From an uncultured bacterium (GTDB taxonomy: Bacteria > Verrucomicrobiota > Kiritimatiellia > CAIKKV01), in the NCBI GenBank assembly GCA_903828035.1, contig CAIKKV010000052.1, forward strand, positions 1-11,063: DNA of 11,063 bases, in the 5' to 3' direction. The translations under genes were made by a program, and so were the position numbers. Below, in pieces: positions 1-6,368 of this stretch. Numbering within the stretch: the first letter of the stretch is position 1; each line of letters begins with the position of its first letter. The notes beneath the pieces are model-generated. The model had not been told where the DNA came from, did no database searches, and saw only the letters and a list, made by a program, of their open reading frames with translations.

Positions 1-1628
1 AGGGTCAGCATGCCGCATTTTTCAACAGCCACATCCCGGATCTCCCCGCTGGTGGCGCCCCTGAGAATCAGGGGGCGGATGACCTCGTCGACCGAAAGCA
101 CTTCCATGATGGCGCCGCGGCCCTTGTACCCCTTGGTGCACTTGGGGCAGCCCTGGGCTTCGTAGATCTCGGTGGAGCCGAAGAAGTTCGGCGGGATTTT
201 GTTCGCCTCGAGTATCAGGGGGTCGAGCGTCGCCGGCCGCCTGCAGGCCGGGCAGAGCTTGCGGTACAGCCGCTGGGCCTGTGCCATGATCAGGGAGGAG
301 GCCAGCAGGAAAGGCTGGATGCCCATGTCCATCAACCGGGTCACGGCGCCGGAGGCGTCGTTCGTGTGCAGGGTGCTGAGCACCAGATGGCCCGTGAGGG
401 CGGCCTTGACCGCGATCTGGGCGGTTTCGGCGTCCCGGATCTCCCCCACCAGTACGATGTCCGGGTCCTGGCGCAGGACCGAGCGCAGGGCGCCCGAGAA
501 GGTCAGCCCCACATCGGTGTTGATCTGGACCTGGTTGATGCCCTCCAGCTGGTATTCCACCGGGTCTTCGCAGGTGATGATGTTCACGTCCGGCTGGTTC
601 ATCTCCTGGAGGCACGAATAGAGCGTGGTCGTCTTGCCGCTGCCGGTGGGGCCCGTCACCAGGATGATGCCGTGGGGCTGGTTGATCGCGTAGCTCATGC
701 CCTTGAAGGCCTGCTCGTCCAGCCCCAGGGCGGTCAGGTTGGGCATCAGCGAGCTCTTGTCCAGGACGCGCATCACGACCTTCTCGCCATGCACGGTCGG
801 CAGCACGCTGATGCGCATGTCGACTTCCTTCCCCAGGGCCTTGATCTTGAAGCGCCCGTCCTGCGGCAGCCGCCGCTCGGCGATGTTCAGGCTGGCCATG
901 ATCTTGATGCGCGAGATGATGGCCGGCTGATAGCTTTTGGGCGGGCTCGGCCGCTCGGTCATGCTGCCGTCGATGCGGTAGCGCAGGCGCAGGGAGCGCT
1001 CCATCGGCTCGATGTGGATGTCGCTCGCCCGCGTGCGCAGCGCTTCAACCAGGATCATGTTCACCATGCGGATGACGGGGGCGCCGCCGGCGCTTTCCAG
1101 CATTTCCTCGAGGCTGACGTCGTCCTGCTTCTCCTGGCCGATTTCGACATCGTTGTCCCCCACCTTGGACATCACCTCTTCCAGCCCGATGTTGCTTTTG
1201 GGCTGGTTGAGCTTGAGGAGCAGGTCCTGGATCTCCTGCTCGCTGGCCACCAGGGGGGTGATCTCGAGGCCCATCACATCGTGCAGCTCCTCCACGGCCA
1301 CGATGTCGAACGGATCGCCCAGCGCCAGCGTGAGGTTCTTGCCGGTTTTGGCCACCGGGATCACCAGGTGCTGCGAGATGAAATCCTTGGGCATCGCCTC
1401 CAGCAGGTCGGGGTCGGGCGTGAACCGGGCCAGCCGGATGGGGCGTATATTAAGGTACTCCGCCACGGCCAGCGTCATCAGCGGGCTCGAAACCAGCTTC
1501 TGCTCGATTAAATATTTCTCCAGGCGGTAGCCCTTGGCGGAGGCATCCTTTTCCGCCTTTTCCATCAACTCGGGGGTGATGGCCTGCAAGCGCAGCAGAA
1601 TATGGGTTAGGCGCGATCCATTCGGCAT
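1..1628 (-). CDS. GspE/PilB-family assembly ATPase (type II secretion / type IV pilus), 3' end missing
   Basis: This is a cytoplasmic hexameric ATPase that powers assembly of a type IV pilus or type II secretion pseudopilus. Translating the minus strand from ATG at 1628 gives 542 codons with no stop before the left edge, so the C-terminus is cut off. The N-terminal ~150 residues look like a T2SSE-N/MshEN-type domain. The ATPase core follows: Walker A GPTGSGKT at residues 326-333 (Lys332), an Asp box around EDPVEY, Walker B LVGEIRD at 393-399, and a His box TGHLVLSTLHTND. A zinc-binding four-cysteine motif is present as CPAC (459-462) and CPKC (494-497), typical of extension ATPases and absent from PilT retraction ATPases. 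GGGGAA at 1636-1641 is a Shine-Dalgarno 7 bases before the ATG. The stretch GAVTRLMDMGIQPFLLASSL resembles GspE slightly more than PilB, but no partner gene is visible to settle it. Family call is certain; the subtype is open. Confidence 0.95.
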   Translation of the reverse strand, partial: MPNGSRLTHILLRLQAITPELMEKAEKDASAKGYRLEKYLIEQKLVSSPLMTLAVAEYLNIRPIRLARFTPDPDLLEAMPKDFISQHLVIPVAKTGKNLTLALGDPFDIVAVEELHDVMGLEITPLVASEQEIQDLLLKLNQPKSNIGLEEVMSKVGDNDVEIGQEKQDDVSLEEMLESAGGAPVIRMVNMILVEALRTRASDIHIEPMERSLRLRYRIDGSMTERPSPPKSYQPAIISRIKIMASLNIAERRLPQDGRFKIKALGKEVDMRISVLPTVHGEKVVMRVLDKSSLMPNLTALGLDEQAFKGMSYAINQPHGIILVTGPTGSGKTTTLYSCLQEMNQPDVNIITCEDPVEYQLEGINQVQINTDVGLTFSGALRSVLRQDPDIVLVGEIRDAETAQIAVKAALTGHLVLSTLHTNDASGAVTRLMDMGIQPFLLASSLIMAQAQRLYRKLCPACRRPATLDPLILEANKIPPNFFGSTEIYEAQGCPKCTKGYKGRGAIMEVLSVDEVIRPLILRGATSGEIRDVAVEKCGMLT

Positions 1629-1660
1629 ATAGAAGTTCCCCGTTGAACGAGATTAATACT

Positions 1661-1677
1661 AGCACATGCCGTGCCAA
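1661..1677 (-). promoter_or_regulatory. Predicted sigma-54 (RpoN) -24/-12 promoter for the GspE/PilB gene
   Basis: On the minus strand the site reads TTGGCACG GCAT GTGCT. The sigma-54 consensus is YTGGCACG N4 TTGCW, so only one conserved position differs (G for T at the start of the -12 element). The invariant GG and GC dinucleotides are 12 bases apart, as required. Transcription would start near 1651, giving a ~23-base leader that still contains the GGGGAA ribosome site and the ATG at 1628. The site sits in the 63-base gap after the sugar kinase stop, so it would serve only the ATPase. No competing sigma-70 hexamer pair with good spacing is present. Sigma-54 control of pilus genes is well known in other bacteria. 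The activator is not in this window. Confidence 0.65.
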
Positions 1678-1691
1678 AAGAACATGTCATT

Positions 1692-3152
1692 TTAACCGTT
1701 GAGCCGGGCCGCCTTCAGCAGGGAGCGATAGCGCTGGAACGATTCCTCATACGGCGCCGCCAGGGCGGGATCCGGGGCGAACCGGTCACCCGGCTGGTAA
1801 AGCGCCTCCACGCTGGTGGCCAGGCCGGTGAAGTCGCCCGCCCCCGAGGCCGCCAGCATGGCGGCGCCCAGGGTGGCCGCCTCCGTGTTCCGCGGCCGAC
1901 ACACGGGAAGGCCCGTCACATCCGCCTGCAGCTGGAGCCAGAAATCGCTCCTGGCCGCCCCGCCAATGGACCGGATCTCCTCAATCGGGAAGCCCTGGCT
2001 GCGGATATGCGTCACGTTTTCGCGCAAGGCGAAAGCCAGCGACTCGAGCAGGCTCCGGAACAGGTCGCCGCGCGTGTGGTGAAGCCCCAGTCCCGCGAAC
2101 AGGCCGCGGACCTGGCTGTCGGGCGACGGCGATAGCATGCCGTCAAAATGCGGGCAGGCCGTGACGCCCCGGCTGCCGGCGGGCGATTGCGCCGCTTCCG
2201 CATCCAAGGCGCGCATGTCCACGCCCGGCGCCAGGACGCGCTGGAACCACTCCAGCGCCACGCCGGCCGTTTTCGAGTAGGCCAGCACGAAAAACAGCCC
2301 CGGAATGGGGAAGTCGCTCCCCCAGAGGCCCGCGGGCAGCGGATGGGGGTCTTTGCGGGTCAGCGTGACCAGCGCCAGGCAGGTGCCCGTGGCCACCGAA
2401 AGCAGGCCGGGCCGGTAGAGCCCCGCGCCCATGGCGCCGGCATATTGGTCGTTGGTGCCCGCCGCCACGCATGTTCCGGGGGCGAGGCCCCAGGCCTCCG
2501 CGGCTTCCGCGGAAACCGTGCCCGCCATCCGGCCCGAGGGTACAATGTCGGCCAGGCTGCTGCGCGGCAGCGCGGCCGCCTCAAGCGCCGGGCCGTGATA
2601 GTCGGTCCCTCCCCGGGTCAGCCCCGTCGAGGCGGCGGTCTGCGGGTCGGTCACCGGCCGCCCCGTGAGTCGGAATGTGATGAAGTCCGGCAGAAGAAGA
2701 TGCCGCTTCGCCCGGGCCATCAGCGCGGGCTCGTGCTCCCGGAGCCAGAGGATTTTCGGGGCCGAGGCGATCGCCTCCATGCCCGGATGGGGCCCCCCGG
2801 GCATCCCGGCCAGCGCTTGTTTGAGGGCCTGCGCCTGGGCCCCCGCCCGGCTGTCATACCAGAGGATGGCCGGATGCAGGGGCTGCCCGGAGGCGTCCAG
2901 CGAGACAAAGGTCTGGCCCTGGCTGACAACGGCCAGGGCGCGGATGGGCGCCCCCGCGGCCGCCACCGCCTCCCGCACCGCCTCCCGGGCGCCGGCTTCG
3001 ATCACCGTAATGGGGATTTCCGCCCGCCCGGCCCCGTCCGTCCGGGGGGTGTAGCCCCGCTTGGCGGCGGCCAGCAGACGGCCCTTTTCATCGAAGACGC
3101 CGACTTTGACGCCGGTGCCCCCGATATCGATGCCCAGATACGCCTTGCTCAT
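1692..3152 (-). CDS. FGGY-family carbohydrate kinase (xylulokinase-like)
   Basis: This 486-residue cytoplasmic kinase should phosphorylate a pentulose, hexulose or related sugar with ATP; the substrate cannot be read from the sequence. The N-terminal FGGY domain begins with the phosphate-binding motif GIDIGGTGVKVGVF (residues 7-20) and contains SQGQTF (77-82) and ILWYDSRA (96-103). The catalytic aspartate is Asp235 in GTNDQ (232-236). The C-terminal actin-like domain carries GTCLAL, an RSLLESLAFALREN helix, the adenosine-site GGAARSDFW (397-405) and TEAATLGAAMLA. Length fits the family (~480-520). The reading frame is open upstream to an ATG at 3212. I chose ATG 3152 because a GAGAGG Shine-Dalgarno lies just before it and the Rossmann-like start follows directly; the extra 20 residues match nothing in the family. 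The gene is divergent from the toroid protein. It is a lone kinase without visible isomerase or transporter, so its pathway is unknown. Confidence 0.93.
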   Translation of the reverse strand: MSKAYLGIDIGGTGVKVGVFDEKGRLLAAAKRGYTPRTDGAGRAEIPITVIEAGAREAVREAVAAAGAPIRALAVVSQGQTFVSLDASGQPLHPAILWYDSRAGAQAQALKQALAGMPGGPHPGMEAIASAPKILWLREHEPALMARAKRHLLLPDFITFRLTGRPVTDPQTAASTGLTRGGTDYHGPALEAAALPRSSLADIVPSGRMAGTVSAEAAEAWGLAPGTCVAAGTNDQYAGAMGAGLYRPGLLSVATGTCLALVTLTRKDPHPLPAGLWGSDFPIPGLFFVLAYSKTAGVALEWFQRVLAPGVDMRALDAEAAQSPAGSRGVTACPHFDGMLSPSPDSQVRGLFAGLGLHHTRGDLFRSLLESLAFALRENVTHIRSQGFPIEEIRSIGGAARSDFWLQLQADVTGLPVCRPRNTEAATLGAAMLAASGAGDFTGLATSVEALYQPGDRFAPDPALAAPYEESFQRYRSLLKAARLNG

Positions 3153-3308
3153 CCCGTGATCCTCTCGCCTGTTGGCGCTAAACAGTAACATCAAAAGTTG
3201 CCGCCAATCCATCCAATAATTTGTGGCTTAAACCGGAGTATTTTGATAGTCTTTAAAAGATCACTGCGATCTGGGACGGTTCGTTCTGCACTAATGAAGG
3301 GAAGTGGC
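3153..3308. promoter_or_regulatory. AT-richer divergent intergenic region
   Basis: This 156-base gap separates the divergent start codons of the sugar kinase (minus) and the toroid protein (plus). It is visibly richer in A and T than the flanking genes, especially 3183-3265, so it should hold promoters for both. The only plus-strand sigma-70-like element I can point to is TTGATA at 3243-3248, and its partner -10 (around 3265-3270, TGCGAT) matches poorly. No operator-like inverted repeat, riboswitch fold or terminator stands out. The functional call rests on gene orientation and base composition rather than on recognised motifs. Confidence 0.4.
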
Positions 3309-4841
3309 ATGGCTTCCGAAACCGATAACATTCTCGTCGAATATTCTCTTTTTGATTACAAGCGCATCCTCCGGGGGGTGGCCGCCCCGAAGGAATCCGG
3401 CGAGCACAAGCTGGCCATGATGGCGATTACCCGCATTTTCGGGCCCTCCACCATTGCCCTGGTCCTGTGCTTGAGCGTGCTGGGCGCCCTGTTCACCTTT
3501 GTCGCGCGCAAAACCATCGTGCAGTCGCGCTCGGTGGAGGTCACCGTCATGGAGACCGAGACGGTGAAGCTGGAAGACATCAAGGAGCTCATGAAGGAGA
3601 TCGACATCTCGCCGATGGAGCCGCCTCCCATCGACAACATGAATAATAATTTCAACGACGCGCCGATGGAGGCGCCGCCCTCCGAAGCCCCTGTCGTGAG
3701 CGAAAACACGGTGGAGCTGACCGCCCCCGTGCCGATGCTGACCAAGAGCCCCCTGATCATCAAGAACCTCTATGGCAACCGCATGTCCTCCACGGCCCGC
3801 CAGGGCGCCATGAAGGCCTATCGCGGCACGGGACGCGGGGAAGACGCCGTGCTGCGCGCCCTGCGCTGGCTGAAGAAGAAACAGGATTCCGGCGGCTCAT
3901 GGAAGGGCGATGTGGACCCGGTCGCCATGACCGGCCTGGCGCTCCTGTCCTACCTGGCCCACGGCGAAACGCCCCAGTCCGAGGAGTTCGGGCCCACGGT
4001 CGAAAAGGCGATCCGGTACCTGATCGAGGTGCAGTCGAAGAACCCGAAAGGGATGTTCAGCGCGAGCCCGTACACGCACGGCATCTGCACCTATGCCATT
4101 TCGGAAGCCTATGCGCTGACCAAGATCATGGCGGTCAAGGACTCCATGGAGAAGGCGGTCACGTTCCTGATCGACGGCCAGCAGAAAGAGGGGGGCTTTC
4201 ATTACGGGTACGCCAAGGCGGATCGGTTCGACTTATCCGTGGCCGGGTGGAACATCCAGGCCTTGAAGGCGGCCACCATGGCCGGCTCCACTCACCCCAA
4301 GCTGCACGAGTCGGTCACCAAGGCGATTGATTTCCTGAAGACGCAGGCCTACGCCCAGAACGGCTCCGGTTTCGTTTATCAAGGGACGCCCGGCAAGCCG
4401 ACTCCCACCGGAGGCCGCTGGACCATGACCGGCGTCGGCACGCTCTGTCTCCAGCTGCTGGGACATGCCAAGGATGCGGAAGCCAAGCAGGGGCTTGTCT
4501 GCCTGGAGACGCAAACCTGCGTCTGGCCCCCGGGCACAGGCACCGCCGCCCAGGTGTATGGGTACTATTACGTCACGCAGGCGAAGTTCCAGGCCGGGGA
4601 AGGCACGTGGAACGCCTGGAACACCCTGTTCAACAAACTCTTTGTTGATGCTCAGATACGCGAAGACGACGGCTGCGGCTACTGGCCCAAAGGCGATCAC
4701 GGCGGGCCTGTCTACTGCACGACATTGGCCACGCTGACGCTGGAAGTCTACTACCGCTACCTGCCGACCTACAAGAAGACCGAGGAAGCGCAGGCGGTCT
4801 CGGCGGCCGCGACGGACGACGTGAAGATCGAGATTCTATAG
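3309..4841 (+). CDS. Membrane-anchored protein with a squalene-cyclase/prenyltransferase-like alpha-alpha toroid domain
   Basis: This 510-residue protein has three parts. A short cytoplasmic N-terminus (1-43) is followed by one transmembrane helix (about 44-66, FGPSTIALVLCLSVLGALFT). Next comes an acidic, proline-rich linker (about 78-143, with MEPPPI and MEAPPSEAP), resembling the layout of TonB-like proteins. Residues ~177-487 form repeated helix pairs with Gly/aromatic turns: GSWKG (196-200), GGFHYGY (295-301), GSGFVYQG (352-359) and CGYWPKG (456-462). These fit the terpenoid cyclase/prenyltransferase toroid fold. I see no DXDD or other cyclase active-site motif, so a binding or structural role outside the membrane is more likely than terpene cyclisation. 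Proteins of this layout are common in Planctomycetes and Verrucomicrobia, mostly without known function. The frame is open to ATG 3198, but AAGGGA at 3297-3302 points to ATG 3309. Its stop overlaps the convergent Nudix gene. Confidence 0.85.
   Translation: MASETDNILVEYSLFDYKRILRGVAAPKESGEHKLAMMAITRIFGPSTIALVLCLSVLGALFTFVARKTIVQSRSVEVTVMETETVKLEDIKELMKEIDISPMEPPPIDNMNNNFNDAPMEAPPSEAPVVSENTVELTAPVPMLTKSPLIIKNLYGNRMSSTARQGAMKAYRGTGRGEDAVLRALRWLKKKQDSGGSWKGDVDPVAMTGLALLSYLAHGETPQSEEFGPTVEKAIRYLIEVQSKNPKGMFSASPYTHGICTYAISEAYALTKIMAVKDSMEKAVTFLIDGQQKEGGFHYGYAKADRFDLSVAGWNIQALKAATMAGSTHPKLHESVTKAIDFLKTQAYAQNGSGFVYQGTPGKPTPTGGRWTMTGVGTLCLQLLGHAKDAEAKQGLVCLETQTCVWPPGTGTAAQVYGYYYVTQAKFQAGEGTWNAWNTLFNKLFVDAQIREDDGCGYWPKGDHGGPVYCTTLATLTLEVYYRYLPTYKKTEEAQAVSAAATDDVKIEIL
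4836..4841. other. Shared palindromic stop: CTATAG ends both convergent genes
   Basis: The hexamer CTATAG equals its own reverse complement. Read on the plus strand it is the last Leu codon and TAG stop of the toroid gene; read on the minus strand it is the last Leu codon and TAG stop of the Nudix gene. The two coding regions therefore overlap by exactly six bases tail to tail. There is no room for a conventional terminator between them. Confidence 0.9.
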
Positions 4842-5234
4842 CGGCCGCTCCCGCAGCCAGCGCTCCACCACCGGCACATCCGCCGGCGACCAGGCCAGGG
4901 CCTTCAATTGCTCCGGTGCGAACCAGCCGGTTTCCTCGTGCTCCGAGGGGGTCATCAGGCCGCCCGTCCGGCGGCACCGCACCGGAATCAGCTCCAGGCT
5001 GAAGCCCGGCTCGTCGTGCCGGCTCGGCTCCCACTCCTCGAGCGCGAGCACCTCCAGCCCCAGCTCCTCGCGCAATTCGCGCACCAGGCAGGCGGAGGGG
5101 CTTTCCCCTTCCTCCAGCTTCCCCCCGGGCAGCTCCCACAGGCCCGCGTGGCGGCCGGAAGGGCCGCGCCGCGCCGCGAAGAGCCGGCCGTTTTCGGCCA
5201 TGACCGCACAGGCCACCCGGAGCCGCTTGATCAT
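4836..5234 (-). CDS. MutT-like Nudix hydrolase
   Basis: This 132-residue Nudix pyrophosphohydrolase probably cleaves a (deoxy)nucleoside triphosphate, possibly an oxidised one, to the monophosphate. The full Nudix box GX5EX7REUXEEXGU is present at residues 38-60: GKLEEGE, seven residues, then RELREELGL. It is preceded by GLWELPGG (31-38), typical of MutT/NudG-type enzymes that sanitise the nucleotide pool. The C-terminus (TGWFAPEQLKALAWSPAD) is the usual MutT end. The frame stays open much further upstream, but that region is the end of top6A in another frame. ATG 5234 gives the normal family length and overlaps the top6A stop as ATGA, which suggests translational coupling to the topoisomerase. 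The exact substrate is not determinable here. Confidence 0.93.
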   Translation of the reverse strand: MIKRLRVACAVMAENGRLFAARRGPSGRHAGLWELPGGKLEEGESPSACLVRELREELGLEVLALEEWEPSRHDEPGFSLELIPVRCRRTGGLMTPSEHEETGWFAPEQLKALAWSPADVPVVERWLRERPL

Positions 5235-6355
5235 GGCAGGTAGACGCCCTTCTTGAGCTTGCGGGGCAGGTACTCCTCCAGCACGTAGTTCAGTCCATGC
5301 TTGGCAAAGGCCTGCTGCTCGATGCGGACGCCGAGCTTGATCATCAGGTTCAGCGCGTCCTGCCACTCCTTGTGGTGGCGGATGAACGGGTCGTTCTTCA
5401 GCGCATCCTTGGCCCGCTTGATATCCACCTCTTCCAGCGGGTGCGTGGCGTCCTCCAGGTGGAACTCCTTGATGTCCCACGGCGTCACGCCCAGGTAATG
5501 GGCCTGGGGCACGCAGAAGAAGCTGTTGATGTGCGCCGCCTGGCCGGACCCGACCTTCAGCGTGCGGTAGATGTTGCAGTAGCCATAGGGGTCGCCGTCG
5601 GTGAACACCAGGACCGGGAGCTTCCGGTCATCGGCCAGCCGGCGGACGAACCGGCGGCAGGCGCGGGTGGGGACCCCGCTCATCGAGATCAGGATGCACT
5701 TGGCCTTTTCGAAATAGCGGTGGTGGACAAGGCGCTGGAACAGGGACGCGGTCTCGATGACCAGGATGAAGGCCGCCTTGCTTTCGAAGCGCAGGTGCTC
5801 GACCCGCGAGGGGATGCTCCACGCGCCGGAGCCCAGCCTCGCGCAGTCGATCCGGATCGGGGTGCCCCGCACCGGATCCTGGTCGATGACCGTCAGGGGG
5901 CCGGTCACATCGCCGCCGCGCTCTTCCGGGATGTAGCCCAGCAGCTCGCGGTTCACGCCCAGCATGGCCTCGATATCGTCGAGCAGCGAGTCGCTTTCCG
6001 GCTGCTCGTCGAAGCGGCACTCGCCCCAGCTCTTGCTGTTGTAGTAGACTTCGCGCTTGCCGGCGATGTCGTTCTTGTCGAGCAGGTCCGTCTTGGTCGT
6101 GGCCAGGAGGCGGATCGACTGGGCGAAGGTCTTGACCGTGTTGGTGCTCAGGGTGCGCACGGCGGTGCGGCCCAGCATCTCGAAGAAGCCGGTCTTCGGG
6201 TCGTAGCGCACGTTGGCCAGGGAGCGGATCGGAAACTCCATGGCCGGCTTCTTCCGTTTCCGGATGTCCGCGCAGATGGATTCCCCGAGCTCGCGGATGC
6301 GGGCGGAGGCTTCCTCGCGGGTGGAGGGGGCGGGCTTGGGTCGGCGGGCGGCCAT
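5231..6355 (-). CDS. top6A: DNA topoisomerase VI subunit A (Spo11-like)
   Basis: This is the DNA-cleaving subunit of a type IIB topoisomerase (A2B2), which makes two-base-staggered double-strand breaks, passes a second duplex through and reseals. At 374 residues it has the length usual for archaeal Top6A. The winged-helix 5Y-CAP domain carries the cleavage motif REVYYNSKSWGE at 101-112; Tyr105, the second tyrosine, is the expected nucleophile (Tyr104 adjacent). The Toprim domain keeps its acidic metal ligands: Glu201 in VIETASLF, and Asp253/Asp255 in FTDGDPYGY. SGVPTRACRRFVRRL (226-240) is a further family-conserved block. ATG 6355 is supported by an AGAGGA ribosome site about 7 bases upstream. 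The gene follows top6B by 13 bases and overlaps the Nudix gene by ATGA. All catalytic residues are present, so the subunit should be active. The enzyme is sporadic in bacteria. Confidence 0.95.
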   Translation of the reverse strand: MAARRPKPAPSTREEASARIRELGESICADIRKRKKPAMEFPIRSLANVRYDPKTGFFEMLGRTAVRTLSTNTVKTFAQSIRLLATTKTDLLDKNDIAGKREVYYNSKSWGECRFDEQPESDSLLDDIEAMLGVNRELLGYIPEERGGDVTGPLTVIDQDPVRGTPIRIDCARLGSGAWSIPSRVEHLRFESKAAFILVIETASLFQRLVHHRYFEKAKCILISMSGVPTRACRRFVRRLADDRKLPVLVFTDGDPYGYCNIYRTLKVGSGQAAHINSFFCVPQAHYLGVTPWDIKEFHLEDATHPLEEVDIKRAKDALKNDPFIRHHKEWQDALNLMIKLGVRIEQQAFAKHGLNYVLEEYLPRKLKKGVYLP

Positions 6356-6368
6356 GGTGTTCCTCTCT

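Noticed and set aside
366..1511. 381-codon plus-strand open frame
   Set aside because: It is antisense to the GspE/PilB ATPase, whose full motif set is clear on the minus strand; low-complexity His/Asp/Gln/Leu translation.
2148..3188. 346-codon plus-strand open frame
   Set aside because: Antisense shadow of the FGGY kinase; Arg/Gly/Pro-rich with no recognisable fold.
3153..3212. 20-residue N-terminal extension of the FGGY kinase
   Set aside because: ATG 3152 has a better ribosome site and begins the conserved fold directly; the extension would also use up the divergent promoter region.
5235..5480. N-terminal extension of the Nudix gene to ATG 5480
   Set aside because: The extra 82 residues are the other-frame reading of the end of top6A and resemble no Nudix domain; ATG 5234 gives the family length.
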